Positions 18,564 to 26,596 of a DNA stretch of 64,000 nt are shown here, in pieces. The notes under the pieces are model-generated. The model made no database searches, was not told the DNA's origin, and saw only the letters and a program-made list of their open reading frames with translations. This DNA comes from Microbacterium sp. SORGH_AS_0888 (GTDB lineage Bacteria; Actinomycetota; Actinomycetes; Actinomycetales; Microbacteriaceae), in the NCBI RefSeq assembly GCF_030818905.1, contig NZ_JAUTAZ010000001.1, positions 1,302,001 through 1,366,000 on the forward strand. The letters are read 5' to 3'. Numbering within the stretch: the stretch's first letter is position 1; the number at the start of each line of letters is the position of its first letter. Position numbers and translations under genes: made by a program.

Positions 18564-19931
18564 GTGCACGTGATCTTCATGAGCGAGCCGAACGTGGGCG
18601 CCGCCATCGGCGCGGGCCTGTTCGCGCTTCTCATCCCGCTCGCCCTCTACGTGTGGGTCGCGCTCGCGCTCGGCGCGGTCTTCCGCAAGACGGGCGAGCC
18701 GTCCTGGAAGGCCTGGGTCCCGATCCTCAACTCCTGGACCCTGCTCGAGCTGGGCGGCCAGGCGGGCTGGTGGGCGCTGCTCGCTCTGCTGCCCGTGGTC
18801 AACATCGTCGCCGTCGTCTTCACGATCATCGCCCTCCATGCCGTGAACACCCGCTTCGGTCTCGGCGTGGGCTACACGGTTCTCGGCGTGCTCGTCTTCC
18901 CCGTCTGGGCGAGCATCGTGGGCTGGGGCTCCGCGCGCCCGCTCGTCGGCGGAGGGGTGGAGACGACCGGCTACGAGCCCCGCCCCACGCCGCCGCCCCC
19001 GGGCCCGTTCACGCCGAACGCGTCCACGGGCCCGGCCACACCCCCGGCACCGGCCTCGTTCGCCCCCGCTCCCCCGCCTCCGCCCTCGTTCGCGCCCGCC
19101 CCCGCGGCACCGGGCTTCGCGGCGGCACCGCCGCCTCCCGCGCCTCCGGCGTTCGCACCCGCTCCTCCGCCGCCGCCCTCGTTCGCCCCCGCTCCCCCGC
19201 CGCCACCCGCCTTCACCCCCGCGCCGCCGTCGGCGGCCCCGGCGCCCCCGTCGTTCGCTCCGGCACCCCCGCCGACGCCTCCGGCACCGCCCGCACCCCC
19301 GGCACCGCGCGCCTTCGCCGCGGCGCCTCCGGCGCCGGCGGTCGCCCCCGCGCCGGCCGGAGCGCCCTCCTTCGCGCCGCCGCCACCGCCGCCCACCACG
19401 GCCGTCCCGGCGCCCGCGGTCGCCGAGCCCGCACCCGCCCCGACCGCAGACTCCTGGGCACCGCCCACCGCGGCCGTGCCCGCCGCGGCGACGACGGCCA
19501 TCCCGGTCGTCGCCGCGCCCGCGCCGGAGCCGGCCACGGTCGCCCCGGAGCCGGCCGCATCCGCCGGCGTCGACGAGGACGACGAGCGCACGGTCATCGC
19601 CCCGCGTCGCCGTCGTGAGCACCGGCTGGTGCTGCCGACCGGCTCGGAGGTCGCACTCACCTCCGACATCGTGCTGCTCGGCCGTGCGCCCGTCGCCACG
19701 GCGGCGACGGGCGGAGCGCAGCTGGTGTCGGTCGACGACGAGACCAAGACGATCTCCAAGACCCACTCGATCCTCCGCCGCACGGCGGAGGGCTGGTCGA
19801 TCGAGGACCTCGGCTCCACCAACGGCACCGCTCTCGTCCTGGACGACGCGGAGGTCGAGCTCGTCGGCGTCCAGCCGCTCACGCCGCGGTTCTTCCTCGG
19901 CGACGCCGAACTGCGTATCGTCGAGGGGTGA
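18564..19931 (+). CDS. DUF5684-like membrane protein with Pro-rich linker and FHA domain (FHA2)
   Basis: A 455-residue protein. The first 120 residues contain three or four membrane helices around the pattern GEPSWKAWVPILNSW and GGQAGWWALLALLPVVNIVA, typical of the DUF5684-like family. A proline/alanine-rich linker of about 190 residues (PPPPPSFAPAP-like units) follows, then the acidic tag DEDDERTVIAPRR and a C-terminal FHA domain with SKTHSILR and LGSTNGTAL. GTG at 18564 is chosen because GGAGAAGGGA lies 7-16 bases upstream; ATG at 18579 is the alternative. It probably tethers FHA-mediated phosphothreonine recognition to the membrane. The stop overlaps the PP2C start. Confidence 0.85.
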   Translation: MHVIFMSEPNVGAAIGAGLFALLIPLALYVWVALALGAVFRKTGEPSWKAWVPILNSWTLLELGGQAGWWALLALLPVVNIVAVVFTIIALHAVNTRFGLGVGYTVLGVLVFPVWASIVGWGSARPLVGGGVETTGYEPRPTPPPPGPFTPNASTGPATPPAPASFAPAPPPPPSFAPAPAAPGFAAAPPPPAPPAFAPAPPPPPSFAPAPPPPPAFTPAPPSAAPAPPSFAPAPPPTPPAPPAPPAPRAFAAAPPAPAVAPAPAGAPSFAPPPPPPTTAVPAPAVAEPAPAPTADSWAPPTAAVPAAATTAIPVVAAPAPEPATVAPEPAASAGVDEDDERTVIAPRRRREHRLVLPTGSEVALTSDIVLLGRAPVATAATGGAQLVSVDDETKTISKTHSILRRTAEGWSIEDLGSTNGTALVLDDAEVELVGVQPLTPRFFLGDAELRIVEG

Positions 19932-20794
19932 AGGCAGGGCAGATGACCGTGATGACGCCGCTCTCGCTCAGCGTAGGAGCTCAGACCGATGCCGGTCGGC
20001 GACGCACGGTGAACGAGGACTCCTACCTCGCGGAGTACCCGGTCTTCGTCGTGGCCGACGGCATGGGCGGCCACGACGCGGGCGACCTCGCGAGCGCAGC
20101 CGTCGTCGAGGCCTTCCGTCCGCTCGTCGGTCAGGAGGACGTGCCGCCCGAGGCCGTGACGGCCGCGGTCGCGCGTGCCCACGCGGCCGTCGGGCAGATC
20201 GGCGGCGCCACCCACCGCGGGGCGGGATCGACCCTGACCGGTATCGTCGCGGTGCGGCAGAACGAGAATCGGCTCTGGCTCGTCGTGAACATCGGAGACT
20301 CCCGCGTGTACCGGCTCATCGGCAACTCGCTGCAGCAGGTGACGGTCGACCACTCCGTGGCGCAGGAGATGGTCGACGCCGGCACGCTCGCGCGCGACCA
20401 GATGTCCAATTACAAGGGACGCAACGTCATCACGCGCGCCGTCGGCGACCCTGCGAGCGAGGCGGACTACTGGCTCGTGCCGATGGTGACGGGCGAACGG
20501 CTGCTCGTGTGCTCGGACGGGCTGTCGGGCGAGCTCGCCGACGAGGCGCTGCGTGCGGGGCTCGCCCTCGGCGGCGGCACCGCGCAGACGGCGCACTCGC
20601 TCGTCGCCCAGGCCGTGGAGCGCGGGGGTCGCGACAACATCACCGCGATCGTGGTCGACGTCCTCGCGGGCGGCGCGAATCCCGACTCCGACGACGTGAC
20701 GGGAGGGCTCGCGCACACCGGGGCCGCGGCGACCTCCTCGATCGCGCTGGACGAGGACACACGCCCGTCCGTCCGGAGAGGACGTCGGCGATGA
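19928..20794 (+). CDS. PP2C family Ser/Thr protein phosphatase
   Basis: A 288-residue PPM phosphatase that would reverse the action of the locus kinase. The metal-binding and catalytic motifs are present in order: VNEDSYL, VADGMGGHDAGD, GSTLTGIV, NIGDSRVYR, ITRAVGD, VCSDGLSGEL and GRDNITAIVVD. No membrane helix is seen, so it is cytosolic. GTG at 19928 overlaps the previous stop; ATG at 19943 with AGGCAGGG upstream is equally plausible and removes five residues. Its own stop overlaps the next start (ATGA). Position between FHA genes supports a role in the phospho-Thr circuit. Confidence 0.93.
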   Translation: MKAGQMTVMTPLSLSVGAQTDAGRRRTVNEDSYLAEYPVFVVADGMGGHDAGDLASAAVVEAFRPLVGQEDVPPEAVTAAVARAHAAVGQIGGATHRGAGSTLTGIVAVRQNENRLWLVVNIGDSRVYRLIGNSLQQVTVDHSVAQEMVDAGTLARDQMSNYKGRNVITRAVGDPASEADYWLVPMVTGERLLVCSDGLSGELADEALRAGLALGGGTAQTAHSLVAQAVERGGRDNITAIVVDVLAGGANPDSDDVTGGLAHTGAAATSSIALDEDTRPSVRRGRRR

Positions 20795-21878
20795 GCGGCT
20801 GGTCCTACGTTCCCGGACCGCATCCGGCCATCCTCCGCGAGAACACGCTGATCGCGATCTCGGGCGAGGGCGCCGAGGCGAGCGCCCGCACGCTGCTGGC
20901 GACCGTCACCGCCGCCACCCCGCTCGAGGACGTCATCGACGTCCTCATCGCGGACGGCCTCGGAAAGGCTCCGGACTTCTTCGTCGGCACCCTCGTCGAC
21001 GGATCCCTCACGGCGTTCGTGCGCGGCAGCGCCGTCGTGACGGTCGAGGACGACCGTTGGCATCGCTTCTACGTCAACGGCCAGCACGCCCGCACCTGGC
21101 AGGAGCTCGCGCTCGACGGCGTCGCCCGCATCGCCGTCGGCTTCAGCGCACCGACCCGGATCGATCTGCTGTCGGTCCCGGATGAGGAGCGCGAGGCGCA
21201 GCCGGGTCCGCTCGGCGTCGCCGAGGTCGTGTTCCGATCGCCGCAGCCGCTCGCGCCGCTGTTCACCGTCGTGGGGCCGCCGGTCGCCGCGCCGCGGACC
21301 GCGGAGTTCGCGGACGCGTTCCCGGACGACCTGTTCGTCCCCGTCGATCCGGAGCTGGACGGCGAGACGAGAGTCACCTCCCTCGACCCGGTCGCGACGC
21401 TGCCCTCGACGGCGGACGAGCCTGCCCTGGCGCCCCCCCTCCCGGCTGCGGCGCTGCCGCCGGCGCCGCCCGTCGCGCGGTCGAGCCGGCTCTGATCGCG
21501 GCGCCGCTGCCGCCCGCGGCCGTCGACGAGGGGCCACGGCCCCCGGCCACCGTCATCCTGCCCGACGGGCGCCGGGTGCCGATCACCGGGACCATGATCA
21601 TCGGCCGGGGCCCTCGGTCCGACCGCGTCACGGGCGGTCGGCTGCCGACGCTCGTCCCGCTCCAGGGCGCCCCCGGCGACGTGTCGCGCAATCATGTGCG
21701 CGTCTCGATCGCCGGGGAGGGCGTCGTGGTCGAGGACCTCGGATCCGCGAACGGCACGACCGTGATCAGCGGCGCGGGCGGCGCGCGGCGGCTCCAGTCC
21801 GGCGAGGCCGCCCTGCTCGACACCGGCGCGGTCCTCGACCTCGGCGGGGTGCGGCTGCGCGTGGAAGACCTGACGTGA
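20791..21878 (+). pseudogene. FHA domain protein, paralogue of the 5345 gene (FHA3, frameshifted)
   Basis: The first frame (ATG 20791, 234 codons) carries the same unnamed N-terminal domain as FHA1 and a linker with LDGETRVTSLDP, then stops at 21495 in Pro/Ala-rich sequence. The other frame continues as EPALIAAPLPPA and then a full FHA domain, with SRNHVRVSI and LGSANGTTV, to 21878. One base appears to be missing near 21474-21482; restoring it gives a 362-residue protein with the same architecture as FHA1. Either this is a sequencing slip or the FHA part is made separately, for example from GTG 21576. It overlaps both neighbours by four bases, which favours an intact gene. Confidence 0.8.
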
Positions 21879-23374
21879 TCCAGCCCCCGGCACTCCCCGG
21901 GCTGAGCGTCGAAGGGCTGATCCACTCGGGCGCGTCCGCCGACGTGTATCTGTGCCGACGGCTGAGCGACGGCCGGTCCGTGGCGGTCAAGGTGTTCCGA
22001 GCGGCTCCGGCGGACGCGGAGGCCGCCCGCGCCTTCCTCACCGAGGCCGCCGCCCTCGTCGCGCTGTCGTCCCATCCGGCCGTCGTGACGATCCACCACG
22101 CCGACGTCGCCCCCGACGGCCGGGCGCTCCTGGTCATGGAGCACTGCTCACGCCCGGGCGTGGCCGAACGGCTGCGCGCCGGCGGGCTGTCGGTGGCCGA
22201 GACGCTGCAGACGATGATCCGCATCTCGGGCGCGGTCGAGTCCGCGCACCGGGCCGGGATCCTGCATCGCGCGCTCGCACCGGCTCATGTGCTCACGACC
22301 GACTACGGGTGGCCGGCGCTGGGCGGCTTCGACGTCTCGACGATCGCGTCGGGCGCCGCCGCGCACGCACGCGCCTGGAGCGCCCCGGAGGTGCTCGCGG
22401 GAGCGCCGGCGGAACCCCGTTCGGATGTCTACGGCCTCGCGGCGACCACGTTCACGCTGCTCGCCGGCACGCGACCGTTCGACCCCGACGGACGTGCCGA
22501 CGACGCCGAGCGGACGGCACGGATCCTGTCGGCGCCGGTGCCCGTGCTGCCGAGGTCGGACGCCCCCGAGGCGCTTCATCGGATCCTCCGGCTCGGGATG
22601 GCGAAGGACCCCTCCCATCGGCCGGCCTCGGCCGCGGAGTTCGCACTCGCTCTGCAACGGGTCGAGCAGGAGCTGAACCTTCCCACCACTCATCTGGACG
22701 TCGCCGGGAGCGTCGCCGCTGAGCCGGAGGATCGGACGACGCTCGTCCGGCGACCTGCCGCGGAACCCGACGACCGCACCAGCATCGTCTCCCGCCCCGA
22801 GCCCGACGACCGCACGACGCGGGTCGCGCGGGACACGGCCTCGCCGGTCCCCGCACCGCGCCTCGAGGACCGGACGATGCTCGTCCGACGTCCGCCCGCG
22901 GAGCCTGAGGACAGGACCACCGTCGTTCCTCGGCGGCAGCCGTCGAACGACGCCGGCCCCGAGCCGGAGGACAGGACGATGCTCGTGCGGAGGCCGGCCG
23001 CCGAGCCGGAGGACCGGACCTCCCTCGTGCAGCGCCCCGAGCCGGAGGACAGGACGATGCTCCGTGGGGCGCGCCCGCCCCGCGCCGACGCTCCGACCGG
23101 ACGCGCGGCGCCCGCCGCATCCCGCACGGCCTACGACCCGGGAGCGGAGGGCGCCCAACGGCTCGCCTACGGAGTTCGGGACGCCCTGCCGACGCCCCCG
23201 GTGCAGCGTGCCGCCCCCTCGCCCGTCGCGCCCCCGATCCCGACGTCGGGGGCCGCGTCCCACGGGCGCGCGCGGGCACGACTGCGGCGACGGCTGATCC
23301 TTCTCGCCGCCGGCACCGCGCTCGTCCTGGCCGCGACGATCTGCGCGATCGTGCTCCTGGCCACGGCCGGCTGA
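21875..23374 (+). CDS. Membrane-anchored pseudokinase with DRT-repeat tail
   Basis: A 499-residue protein with a Hanks-kinase fold (about residues 8-265) whose catalytic residues are lost. Lys39 of VAVKVF remains, but the glycine loop reads HSGASADVYL, HRD-K-N is HRALAPAHV (Ala133 for the catalytic Asp) and DFG is GFD (Gly151 for the metal-binding Asp). A tail of about 120 residues holds eight tags such as EDRTTLV and EDRTMLV, then one C-terminal membrane helix (about residues 470-495). It is probably a scaffold whose tail is phosphorylated by the kinase at 6473 and read by the FHA proteins. GTG at 21875 overlaps the FHA3 stop. Confidence 0.88.
   Translation: MIQPPALPGLSVEGLIHSGASADVYLCRRLSDGRSVAVKVFRAAPADAEAARAFLTEAAALVALSSHPAVVTIHHADVAPDGRALLVMEHCSRPGVAERLRAGGLSVAETLQTMIRISGAVESAHRAGILHRALAPAHVLTTDYGWPALGGFDVSTIASGAAAHARAWSAPEVLAGAPAEPRSDVYGLAATTFTLLAGTRPFDPDGRADDAERTARILSAPVPVLPRSDAPEALHRILRLGMAKDPSHRPASAAEFALALQRVEQELNLPTTHLDVAGSVAAEPEDRTTLVRRPAAEPDDRTSIVSRPEPDDRTTRVARDTASPVPAPRLEDRTMLVRRPPAEPEDRTTVVPRRQPSNDAGPEPEDRTMLVRRPAAEPEDRTSLVQRPEPEDRTMLRGARPPRADAPTGRAAPAASRTAYDPGAEGAQRLAYGVRDALPTPPVQRAAPSPVAPPIPTSGAASHGRARARLRRRLILLAAGTALVLAATICAIVLLATAG
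22721..23067 (+). repeat. Eight-copy EDRTxLV coding repeat
   Basis: Within the pseudokinase tail the motif (E/D)DRT-x-(L/I/V/R)-(V/R) occurs eight times: EDRTTLV, DDRTSIV, DDRTTRV, EDRTMLV, EDRTTVV, EDRTMLV, EDRTSLV and EDRTMLR. Spacing is irregular (12-24 residues), so it is a multiplied linear motif and not a folded repeat. Confidence 0.9.
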
Positions 23375-23390
23375 CCGAGGTTTCCCTCGG
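23375..23390 (+). terminator. Small hairpin after the pseudokinase gene
   Basis: CCGAGG and CCTCGG form a 6-bp stem with a TTTC loop, starting right after the stop codon. There is no run of T, so it is at best a weak terminator. Confidence 0.35.
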
Positions 23391-23469
23391 GCCTTCACGG
23401 CGCGCGACCGGCGGCTCTGCGGGGGGTCAGCGGGACGTCCGTCACTCCCGCGTACGGCCGCGGAACCGC

Positions 23470-23475
23470 TAGGGT
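23470..23475 (+). promoter_or_regulatory. Candidate -10 hexamer upstream of FHA4
   Basis: TAGGGT inside CCGCTAGGGTGA, the same 12-base string as at 18481-18492. It lies 64 bases before the ATG at 23539, giving an untranslated leader of about 55 bases. Confidence 0.45.
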
Positions 23476-23538
23476 GAGGAGCTAGCCGGCGCAGCGCACA
23501 CGGACATCGCGCACGCGCGCGGCACGGGGGGATGTGAG

Positions 23539-24789
23539 ATGCCGCACGCGTCGTCGACGGATGTCGCCGGTTTCGAGACCGCGCTGACGGCGGAGCGCGT
23601 CGCCGCGTGCGCCTACCTCGCGGCCCAGCGCTCGGCCACGCGGCAGGCGTCCTACGTCCCGGCGGCGGCGACGCCGGGCCAGCCGCGGTTCACGGTCCTG
23701 GATGCCGGCCGTTCCCCGCTCGCGGAGCTCACGGTGACCATGCGGCTCTCCGGCGGTCGTACGCAGGTCACGGTCTCGGCGAGCGCCGACCCGGGTCCGG
23801 CCGCCAACGCGGCCGTCCTGGGTTTCGTGGCGGCGCTGCATCGCGCACTCGGCGACCTCGACCCCACGGTCGGCGAGACCGCCATGGCCGCCACCGCCCC
23901 CACGCCCTTCCCCGCGACATCCGCGTCGGCCCCGCCGACGAGCCCCGCCTTCGGCTCTCCGCCCTTCGCCACCGCGCCGCCGCCTCCGCCGCCGTCCTCG
24001 TTCGGCGCGCCACCGCCGCCCCCACCGCCGTCGTTCCCCGCGCCACCGACACCGCCGCCCCCACCGCCGTCCTTCGCCGCACCGCCGGCGTCCTCGTTCG
24101 GCGCGCCACCGCCACCCCCACCGGCGTCCTCGTTCGGCGCGCCACCGCCGTCCTTCGCCGCACCGCCGCCACCCCCACCGCCGCCCTTCGCCGCACCGCC
24201 GCCGCCGTCTTCGACCGCGACACCGCCGTCGTTCGCCGCACCGCCCCCACCGCCTCCCGCCGCAGCCCCGGCTGCCTCCACGGTGCCGCCCCCGCCCGCA
24301 CCGGCGATTCCGGCTTTCGAGCCCCCTCCCACCACCTCGTTCGCGCCCCCGCCCCCCGTGTCGGCGTTCGCCCCGACGCCCGCCGCTCCCGCCCCGACGG
24401 GTGGCACCACGGAGGCCGACGAGGACGCGGACGCCACGATCCTCACACCGCGGAACCGGCCGGCGACGTGGCGCCTCCGGCTGCCGGACGACTCGCTCGT
24501 CGCGCTGCCCGCGGTCGCCGTCATCGGGCGGCGACCGGCTCCGCCCTCATCCCATCCGACGGCGCAGGCGGTCATTCTGCTCGACCCCGTGCGGATGCTC
24601 TCGAAGTCGCACGCGGTGCTGGAATCGGACGCCGAAGGGGTCTGGGTCACCGACCTCGGCTCGACCAACGGCACCATGCTCCTGCCCGCCGACGGAGCAG
24701 CGCGCGAGTGCGCCGCGGGGGAACGCCTCCGCGTCGCACCGGGCGATGCGCTCCTGCTCGCCGAGCTGCGCGTCGACCTGGTGCCCTGA
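23539..24789 (+). CDS. Pro-rich FHA domain protein (FHA4)
   Basis: A 416-residue protein with an unrecognised N-terminal domain of about 110 residues, a low-complexity linker of about 170 residues made of PPPPPPSFGAPPPP-like units, the acidic tag EDADATILTPR, and a C-terminal FHA domain with LSKSHAVLE and LGSTNGTML. There is no membrane helix. ATG at 23539 has a GGGGGGATGTGAG stretch in front. The layout (own N-domain, Pro-rich linker, tag, FHA) parallels FHA1-3, so it is probably another phosphothreonine reader in the same circuit. What the N-terminal domain binds is unknown. Confidence 0.85.
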   Translation: MPHASSTDVAGFETALTAERVAACAYLAAQRSATRQASYVPAAATPGQPRFTVLDAGRSPLAELTVTMRLSGGRTQVTVSASADPGPAANAAVLGFVAALHRALGDLDPTVGETAMAATAPTPFPATSASAPPTSPAFGSPPFATAPPPPPPSSFGAPPPPPPPSFPAPPTPPPPPPSFAAPPASSFGAPPPPPPASSFGAPPPSFAAPPPPPPPPFAAPPPPSSTATPPSFAAPPPPPPAAAPAASTVPPPPAPAIPAFEPPPTTSFAPPPPVSAFAPTPAAPAPTGGTTEADEDADATILTPRNRPATWRLRLPDDSLVALPAVAVIGRRPAPPSSHPTAQAVILLDPVRMLSKSHAVLESDAEGVWVTDLGSTNGTMLLPADGAARECAAGERLRVAPGDALLLAELRVDLVP

Positions 24790-24837
24790 CACCGCACCGC
24801 CACGATCCATCTGCCCCGCACCACAAGGACACACACC

Positions 24838-26562
24838 ATGACGGACCCGTACTCCGAGCTCCAAGACCCGTCGACCTCCCCGCAGCGTCTCTCCGAGCTC
24901 GCCGCCGCCCACCCGGAGCTCGGCCCCTGGATCGCCGCGCACCCGAACGCCTACCCCGAGCTGCAGCAGTGGATCGCGACCTACGCGCAACCGGCGCCGC
25001 CCGAGCCCGCGGCGGCCCCCGCCGCGGAGTCCGTGCAGCCCGCCGCGACGACCCCGGCCGCGCCGCCCGCCGATCCCTTCGCCCAACCCGCGCCGCCGGT
25101 GGATCCCTTCGGCGGCCCCGCGGCGGCCGGGCCCGCAGCATACGCTCAGGAGCCCGCGTCGCCCTTCCCCGGCGCGGCGCCGTACACCGCCTCCTCCCCC
25201 GCATCGCAGGACGGTGCACCGGCACCCACGACGCCGCGCAAGAGCCGCAAGGGCCTCGTGATCGGGCTCTCGATCGGCGTGGTCGTCGCGCTCGTGCTCG
25301 CCGGCGGTGGCGTGTGGTGGTTCTTCGCCTCGCGTCTGGGCGGTGCATCGAGCCCGGAGGCGGCCTTCTCGAAGCTGGTCTCGGGAGTCGAGGGCATGGA
25401 CCCGCTCACCCTGTACGGCTCTTTCGCCCCGAGCGAGGTCGGGCTGCTGAAGGACCCCATCGAGAAGATCGTGAACGCCCGGCCGAAGGATGCCGACAAG
25501 GGCGTCGACGTGCAGAAGCTGCTCGATCAGATCAGGTCCAACGTCCACGTCGGCGCGAAGGACATGACCTACACGACCGCCCCGATCGCCGACACGGTCG
25601 CGCGCGTCACCTGGACCGGCGGCCAGATCACGATCGACGGCGACGCCGCGAAGATCGCCGACGCCGTCGTCCGCGCCTATGAGCCCGCGCTGCGCTCGCA
25701 GTACGAGCAGATGGGCTACGGCTCGTCCGAGATCGACGACGCGATCGCCGACCAGAAGCGCTCCCTCACCGACGAGATCGACCTGCCGCAGACCATCACG
25801 CCGGAGAAGGTCTCGGGCGACAGCGGCATCCCGGCCTCCCTCGTGATGGTCGACGAAGGGAGCGGCTGGTACGTGAGCCCCCTGCTGAGCTACGCCGACA
25901 TCGCCTACCAGCAGAGCAGAGACTCCGCGAGGCTCGGCACCCTCGGCACCGAGATCGTCCCCGCCACGAGCTACTCGACACCGGAGGACGCCGCATCCGG
26001 GCTCGCTCAGGCGGCCCTCTCCGGCGACATCGACCAGCTGGCGGGCTCGCTGCCCCTGGCAGAGCGGCGCCTCCTGTCGATCTACGGCTCGGCTCTGCCC
26101 CAAGGGGTGCGCGACTCGTACCGGAGCGCGGTCAGGAACGTCTCGCTGACGGACTCGTCCTTCGCCTCGACCATCGACGGGGACCACGCCCGGCTGTCCA
26201 TCACGAAGCTGGGCGTCAGCGTCCGCACCCCGAACCAGGATGTCGGCAAAGACCTCGTGTCCACCTGGAGCATCGCGGGAACCTGCGCGGACTGGTCCTA
26301 TGAGTACCCGTCCTACAACGGCTACTCCTTCTCTCGGCGAGGATCGAGCTGGAGCGTCGAGACGGCTCAGGGCTCGGGCTGTCTCGCGGACATCCCGGGG
26401 GCGACCAAGCTCGGCGCCGACGACCTCGCGCTCATCGCGGTCAAGGAGGACGGCGGCTGGCTCGTGAGCCCGACCGCCACGATCGGCGACGCGATCGGCG
26501 TCGTCACGACCCACATCCTGCCCTACTACGAGAGCGGCACGCTGGACGAGCTGTTCCAGTGA
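24838..26562 (+). CDS. LRV-like domain protein with one membrane helix and a large external part
   Basis: A 574-residue protein. Residues 5-45 form a variant leucine-rich-repeat-like domain (DPSTSPQRLSELAAAHPEL then HPNAYPELQQWIA), shared with the C-terminus of the next gene product. A Pro/Ala-rich linker leads to a single membrane helix near residues 140-160, and the remaining 400 residues lie outside with no recognised family; they contain two repeated halves with similar GxWYVSPxLSYADIAY and GGWLVSPTATIGDAI ends. ATG at 24838 follows a CACAAGGACAC stretch. It probably belongs to the FHA/kinase locus because it has the same strand and short gaps. Confidence 0.75.
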   Translation: MTDPYSELQDPSTSPQRLSELAAAHPELGPWIAAHPNAYPELQQWIATYAQPAPPEPAAAPAAESVQPAATTPAAPPADPFAQPAPPVDPFGGPAAAGPAAYAQEPASPFPGAAPYTASSPASQDGAPAPTTPRKSRKGLVIGLSIGVVVALVLAGGGVWWFFASRLGGASSPEAAFSKLVSGVEGMDPLTLYGSFAPSEVGLLKDPIEKIVNARPKDADKGVDVQKLLDQIRSNVHVGAKDMTYTTAPIADTVARVTWTGGQITIDGDAAKIADAVVRAYEPALRSQYEQMGYGSSEIDDAIADQKRSLTDEIDLPQTITPEKVSGDSGIPASLVMVDEGSGWYVSPLLSYADIAYQQSRDSARLGTLGTEIVPATSYSTPEDAASGLAQAALSGDIDQLAGSLPLAERRLLSIYGSALPQGVRDSYRSAVRNVSLTDSSFASTIDGDHARLSITKLGVSVRTPNQDVGKDLVSTWSIAGTCADWSYEYPSYNGYSFSRRGSSWSVETAQGSGCLADIPGATKLGADDLALIAVKEDGGWLVSPTATIGDAIGVVTTHILPYYESGTLDELFQ

Positions 26563-26596
26563 CACGCGCCGCCCGCATCGACGAAGGACCCACACC

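Noticed and set aside
22721..23067. CRISPR-like or minisatellite array
   Set aside because: The repetition is at amino-acid level with irregular spacing and silent variation; no identical DNA repeats and spacers.
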